DNA from: Vibrio cincinnatiensis | GTDB taxonomy: Bacteria > Pseudomonadota > Gammaproteobacteria > Enterobacterales > Vibrionaceae | Length of the DNA stretch: 64,000 nt | Assembly (NCBI RefSeq): GCF_022113815.1 | Contig: NZ_SGOM01000007.1 | Span: forward strand, 124,001-188,000 | Direction: 5' to 3' | Shown here: in pieces, positions 60,529 through 64,000 of the stretch | How positions within the stretch are numbered: position 1 is the first letter of the stretch | Layout of the letters: the number at the start of each line of letters is the position of its first letter | Translations under genes and position numbers: made by a program | Notes under the pieces: generated by a model | The model's database searches: none | What the model saw: only the letters and a program-made list of their open reading frames with translations | What the model was told of the DNA's origin: nothing

Positions 60529-62775
60529 ATGCTTTCTCAGCTAAGGGACATAGTTGAACAAGTGTCAAAAGTAGAAGACGTTTATCAAGCGTTGGATATT
60601 TTTGTGAAACAAACCTGCAGCGCTATGGCGACTGAGTGTTGTACTGTCTACTTAGCAAATGAAGAAATGGGGCGCTTAGAACTGATGGCGACCCAAGGTT
60701 TAAAGTTTAAAGGCGATAAAATTCATATCGGTTTTGACGAAGGGTTAGTGGGGTTAGTGAAACGAACGGCTGAGCCCATTAACCTTGCCAAAGCTTCTCA
60801 ACATCCCAGTTTTAAATATTTTAAAGAATTGGGTGAAGAGGTGTATCACTCCTTTCTTGGTACGCCCATTATCTACCGTAAACAAGTTCTCGGTGTGCTA
60901 GTGGTCCAGCAAAAATCTCCTCGTTTGTTTAGTGAGATGGAAGTCTCTTTTCTGGTGACGTTAGCTGCTCAGTTAGCTGTCATTGTGGCTTATGCTCAAA
61001 CACAAGGGCATTGGCTTCTGACTAAAAAGCAGCAAGCGATCAGTGGCATCCCCGCTTCAACGGGAGTGGCTATTGGAGAATTGTGGTGGGATGATTCTCA
61101 GCCACAGTTAACGGAGGTTTACCCTGCCTCAACGCTGGATATCGAAAAAGAGCAGGCTTGGCTAGCCCGAGCAATGGAGAGCGCGCTGAGTGATTTTCGA
61201 AAATTAAGAAAAAAGCTTGATAACGATATCAATAAAGAAGCGCTGGCTATTTTTGATCTGTTTACCCATTTATTAAATGACCCCATGCTGGGCAATGATT
61301 TGAAAGCACAGATCCAAAAAGGGGATCGGGCTGATTGGGCATTGCGTCAAGTTGTGGAAAGTTACTCCAATCGCTTTGCTCGCATGTCGGATGCATATTT
61401 ACGCGAGCGAGCGCAAGACATACGAGAGCTTGGGCAACGTTTACTTTATTTCCTCTATAACACTGAGCATGAACAGCAACAGCTCGAAAAACCGATTATT
61501 TTGGTGGTTCGTGAGTTAACGGCTTCTATTTTGGCGACGCTACCAAAAGATAAATTACTGGCCGTTGTTTCTTTGGAGGGGGCGGCAAACTCACACGCCG
61601 CAATTTTATCGCGTGCACTGGGTATTCCTGCCATTATGGGTGTTTCTCTGAACCTAAAGCAGATCAATGGTAAAAGAGGTATTGTTGATGGTTACAGCGG
61701 TAAGCTATTTATTTCTCCGGCGAAACAGGTCCTAGCTGAATATCGAGCATTAGCTTATGAAGAGCAGCAATTATCAAAAATGGTCAATGAGGCGATTTTT
61801 GAGCCAGCGTTTACCCAAGACGGAACCCACATTGAACTACTTTTAAACGCAGGGTTAAGCGCCGATACCAATATTGCGATTAATCAAGGTGTGGATGGTA
61901 TCGGGCTTTATCGTACAGAAATTTCATTTTTACTGCAGCATCGTTTTCCATCAGAAGAAGAACAGATCCTGCAATATCGAGGGGTTCTGGATGCTTATCC
62001 TGATCGCCCTGTGGTGATGAGGACTTTAGACATTGGTGGTGATAAACCATTGCCTTACCTACCTATTGAAGAAGATAACCCCTTTCTAGGGTGGCGAGGA
62101 ATTCGCTTTACTCTTGATCACCCCGATATTTTTCTTATCCAACTGCGAGCAATGATGCGAGCCAGTAGTGAGCATAACAATCTACGGATTTTGTTGCCGA
62201 TGGTTTCTGGGACGAAAGAGTTAGATGATGCATTGATGTTAATTCAGCAAGCTTATCAAGAAGCGGTGAAGTTGGATGCCAGTATTGTGATGCCTAAGAT
62301 TGGAGTCATGCTGGAAGTGCCTTCCATGCTGTATCTGTTACCGATGATCGCCAATAAAATAGATTTTGTATCAGTCGGTACCAATGACCTTACCCAGTAT
62401 TTATTAGCCGTTGATCGGAACAATGCACACGTGGCTAATGTCTACGATTCTATGCATCCCGCGGTGATCATGGCGTTGAAACAAATTCAACAGACTTGCC
62501 AGCAGTATTCTATTCCAGTGTGTGTGTGTGGCGAGCTGGCTGGTGATCCGGTTGGAGCATTGCTGTTGATCGGTCTTGGCTATAGTACGCTCAGTATGAA
62601 TGCTTCTAACGTTGCTAAGGTTAAGTATTTAGTTCGTCATTCAACACGAGGCGACTTGCAGTTATTAGCTCAGAAAGCCTTAATGCAATCGTATGGGCAT
62701 GATATTTATAATATGATGCTTGTTCATTTTGAAAGCCAAGGGTTTGCGGGCTTTATCCGTGCAGGAAAAAAATAG
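60529..62775 (+). CDS. ptsP: phosphoenolpyruvate-protein phosphotransferase EI-Ntr (PtsP)
   Basis: Encodes 748 residues. A GAF sensor domain (about 1-160) precedes the EI fold. The phospho-His lies in GAANSHAAILSRALGIPA, and the PEP-binding barrel contains DGIGLYRTEISFL, DIGGDKPLPYL and SVGTNDLTQYLLAVDR. It starts the nitrogen PTS by phosphorylating NPr. The rppH-ptsP pair is conserved in gamma-proteobacteria. Confidence 0.96.
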   Translation: MLSQLRDIVEQVSKVEDVYQALDIFVKQTCSAMATECCTVYLANEEMGRLELMATQGLKFKGDKIHIGFDEGLVGLVKRTAEPINLAKASQHPSFKYFKELGEEVYHSFLGTPIIYRKQVLGVLVVQQKSPRLFSEMEVSFLVTLAAQLAVIVAYAQTQGHWLLTKKQQAISGIPASTGVAIGELWWDDSQPQLTEVYPASTLDIEKEQAWLARAMESALSDFRKLRKKLDNDINKEALAIFDLFTHLLNDPMLGNDLKAQIQKGDRADWALRQVVESYSNRFARMSDAYLRERAQDIRELGQRLLYFLYNTEHEQQQLEKPIILVVRELTASILATLPKDKLLAVVSLEGAANSHAAILSRALGIPAIMGVSLNLKQINGKRGIVDGYSGKLFISPAKQVLAEYRALAYEEQQLSKMVNEAIFEPAFTQDGTHIELLLNAGLSADTNIAINQGVDGIGLYRTEISFLLQHRFPSEEEQILQYRGVLDAYPDRPVVMRTLDIGGDKPLPYLPIEEDNPFLGWRGIRFTLDHPDIFLIQLRAMMRASSEHNNLRILLPMVSGTKELDDALMLIQQAYQEAVKLDASIVMPKIGVMLEVPSMLYLLPMIANKIDFVSVGTNDLTQYLLAVDRNNAHVANVYDSMHPAVIMALKQIQQTCQQYSIPVCVCGELAGDPVGALLLIGLGYSTLSMNASNVAKVKYLVRHSTRGDLQLLAQKALMQSYGHDIYNMMLVHFESQGFAGFIRAGKK

Positions 62776-62784
62776 GAAGGTAGT

Positions 62785-63579
62785 GTGGGTATAGAGTTAA
62801 TCGCTTTACTGGTGATGCTCGGTGTTGTCGTCGGATTATTGGCAGGCCTACTGGGAATTGGAGGCGGGCTGTTGGTGGTGCCGGCTTTACTGTTTTTATT
62901 GCCCAAAGCAGAGATTGCATCTGATATCGTCATGCATTTGGCTTTAGCGACCTCTTTAGCCAGTATTATTATCACTTCGACTTCTTCTGCACTGAATCAT
63001 CTAAAATTGGGGAATGTTGATCTTTTTGTCGTCAAATGGTTACTACCGGGTGTTTTATTAGGTGGCTTCTTAGGGTCGGTTGTTGCAGAGTGGATTCCTA
63101 GCCATTATTTACCCAAAGTATTTGGTGTGATCGTCTTCCTACTTGCTATTCAGATGGCACTTTCTATTCAAGCGCGTTCAAACTATCCGATGCCCAGAGC
63201 TTGGATTACCACCTTATGTGGAGCGGGTATTGGTATTATTTCTACCTTAGCTGGTATTGGTGGGGGTTCGCTTTCGGTTCCTTTTTTAAATCGGCATGGC
63301 GTCGAAATGAGAAAAGCAGTTGGATCCTCAGCGGTTTGTGGTTTGGTTATTGCTTTATCAGGAATGCTGGGGTTTATTTTGCATGGTTATCAGTTAGAAA
63401 ATTTGCCCGATTACAGTATTGGTTATGTCTATCTTCCCGCCTTACTGGCGATCGCCTCAACGTCTATGCTGACTACTCGTATGGGCGCTAAATGGGCCAC
63501 ACGGCTTCCGACCGCTACTTTGAAGCGTTTTTTTGCTATTTTCCTTATGTTTGTTGCGCTAACAATGTTACTGCAATAG
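62785..63579 (+). CDS. TSUP (TauE/SafE) family membrane transporter
   Basis: Encodes 264 residues from GTG 62785, with AGGAAGG upstream. Eight membrane helices in two related halves, each with the family glycine-rich motif ([14 protein letters not shown] and [14 protein letters not shown]). Family members export sulfite or other organosulfur anions; the substrate here is unknown. It lies between ptsP and lgt in one apparent operon. Confidence 0.88.
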   Translation: MGIELIALLVMLGVVVGLLAGLLGIGGGLLVVPALLFLLPKAEIASDIVMHLALATSLASIIITSTSSALNHLKLGNVDLFVVKWLLPGVLLGGFLGSVVAEWIPSHYLPKVFGVIVFLLAIQMALSIQARSNYPMPRAWITTLCGAGIGIISTLAGIGGGSLSVPFLNRHGVEMRKAVGSSAVCGLVIALSGMLGFILHGYQLENLPDYSIGYVYLPALLAIASTSMLTTRMGAKWATRLPTATLKRFFAIFLMFVALTMLLQ

Positions 63580-63613
63580 TGTTTCTTTCTTAAAAAATAA
63601 GAGAACGTCATTT

Positions 63614-64000
63614 ATGTCTCAGGGATATTTAACTTTTCCTAACATCGATCCTGTGTTGTTTTCCATCGGCCCGCTCTCTGTACGTTGGTATGGCATGATG
63701 TATTTATTTGGTTTTTTATTTGCCATGTGGTTAGCGAACCGACGTGCAGATAAGCCGGGCAGTGGTTGGAGTAGAGATCAAGTCTCTGACTTACTTTTTG
63801 CCGGTTTCCTTGGAGTGGTTATTGGTGGTCGAGTTGGATATGTCTTGTTTTATAATTTAGATCTCTTTTTAGCTGACCCTTTATACCTATTTAAAGTTTG
63901 GACTGGCGGAATGTCATTCCACGGCGGATTATTAGGGGTGATCACGGCAATGTTCTGGTATGGACGAAGGAATCAACGTACTTTCTTTGGTGTGGCTGAC
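63614..64000 (+). CDS. lgt: prolipoprotein diacylglyceryl transferase, 5' part
   Basis: The first 129 residues are visible, starting [21 protein letters not shown]; the gene continues past the window. The N-terminal segment [10 protein letters not shown], the [11 protein letters not shown] loop and the start of the Lgt signature (MSFHGGLLG, with the essential His) are present. It attaches diacylglycerol to lipoprotein cysteines such as that of NlpI. Confidence 0.95.
   Translation, partial: MSQGYLTFPNIDPVLFSIGPLSVRWYGMMYLFGFLFAMWLANRRADKPGSGWSRDQVSDLLFAGFLGVVIGGRVGYVLFYNLDLFLADPLYLFKVWTGGMSFHGGLLGVITAMFWYGRRNQRTFFGVAD

Overview
The window looks like the main chromosome of a Vibrio, close to but not identical with V. 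cholerae. The evidence is the complete chitobiose (chb) uptake locus with its regulator ChiS, an OmpU-type porin between dacB and greA, the VpsR biofilm regulator next to lysS, a RocS-like GGDEF/EAL protein beside ubiUV, and an overall gene order that, as I recall it, follows the V. cholerae block from about VC0613 to VC0674. I saw no insertion sequence, prophage, integron cassette, CRISPR array or rRNA operon. Almost all of the window is core genome, densely packed.

Layout. Positions 1-9474 (minus strand) hold the chitin-disaccharide operon: the periplasmic binding protein, two permeases, two ATPases, a GH9 glucosidase, a glucosamine/GlcNAc-type kinase and the start of a GH20 hexosaminidase. 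A 762-base intergenic region follows, with CRP-like, SlmA-like and unexplained palindromic sites. Then comes chiS, whose predicted start reproduces the known H469/D772 numbering. Positions 13.8-24.6 kb hold rsmC, an AI-2E-type permease, an easily missed 39-residue cysteine-rich membrane peptide, hemL, erpA, shyC, tyrS, dacB, ompU and greA. Positions 24.7-41.1 kb carry the classical translation and RNA block: yhbY, rlmE, ftsH, folP, glmM, secG, tRNA-Leu(GAG), initiator tRNA-Met, rimP, nusA, infB, rbfA, truB, rpsO, pnp and nlpI. Positions 41.1-47.4 kb hold ubiUV, rocS, ubiT, a GNAT gene, holD and rimI. Positions 47.6-57.5 kb hold prfC, srmB, trmN6, brnQ, prfB (with its programmed +1 frameshift), lysS and vpsR. 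Positions 57.5-64 kb hold tas, mutH, a DnaA-box cluster, rppH, ptsP, a TSUP transporter and the start of lgt.

How the genes work together. The left part is a regulated chitin-oligosaccharide import and catabolism module: binding protein, ABC transporter, cytoplasmic hydrolases and kinase, with the membrane-bound regulator ChiS encoded upstream. The middle part is housekeeping information processing with several cis-acting RNA signals: the prfB recoding site, a long stem in the pnp leader of the kind cut by RNase III, and an intercistronic hairpin between infB and rbfA. VpsR and RocS link the region to cyclic-di-GMP and biofilm control.

The most interesting non-coding element is the 614-base gap between mutH and rppH. 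It holds at least four consensus DnaA boxes, including a tight group with an inverted pair and a third box one helical turn away. E. coli carries the DnaA-reactivating sequence DARS2 in this same intergenic position, so I propose this is the Vibrio DARS2 equivalent.
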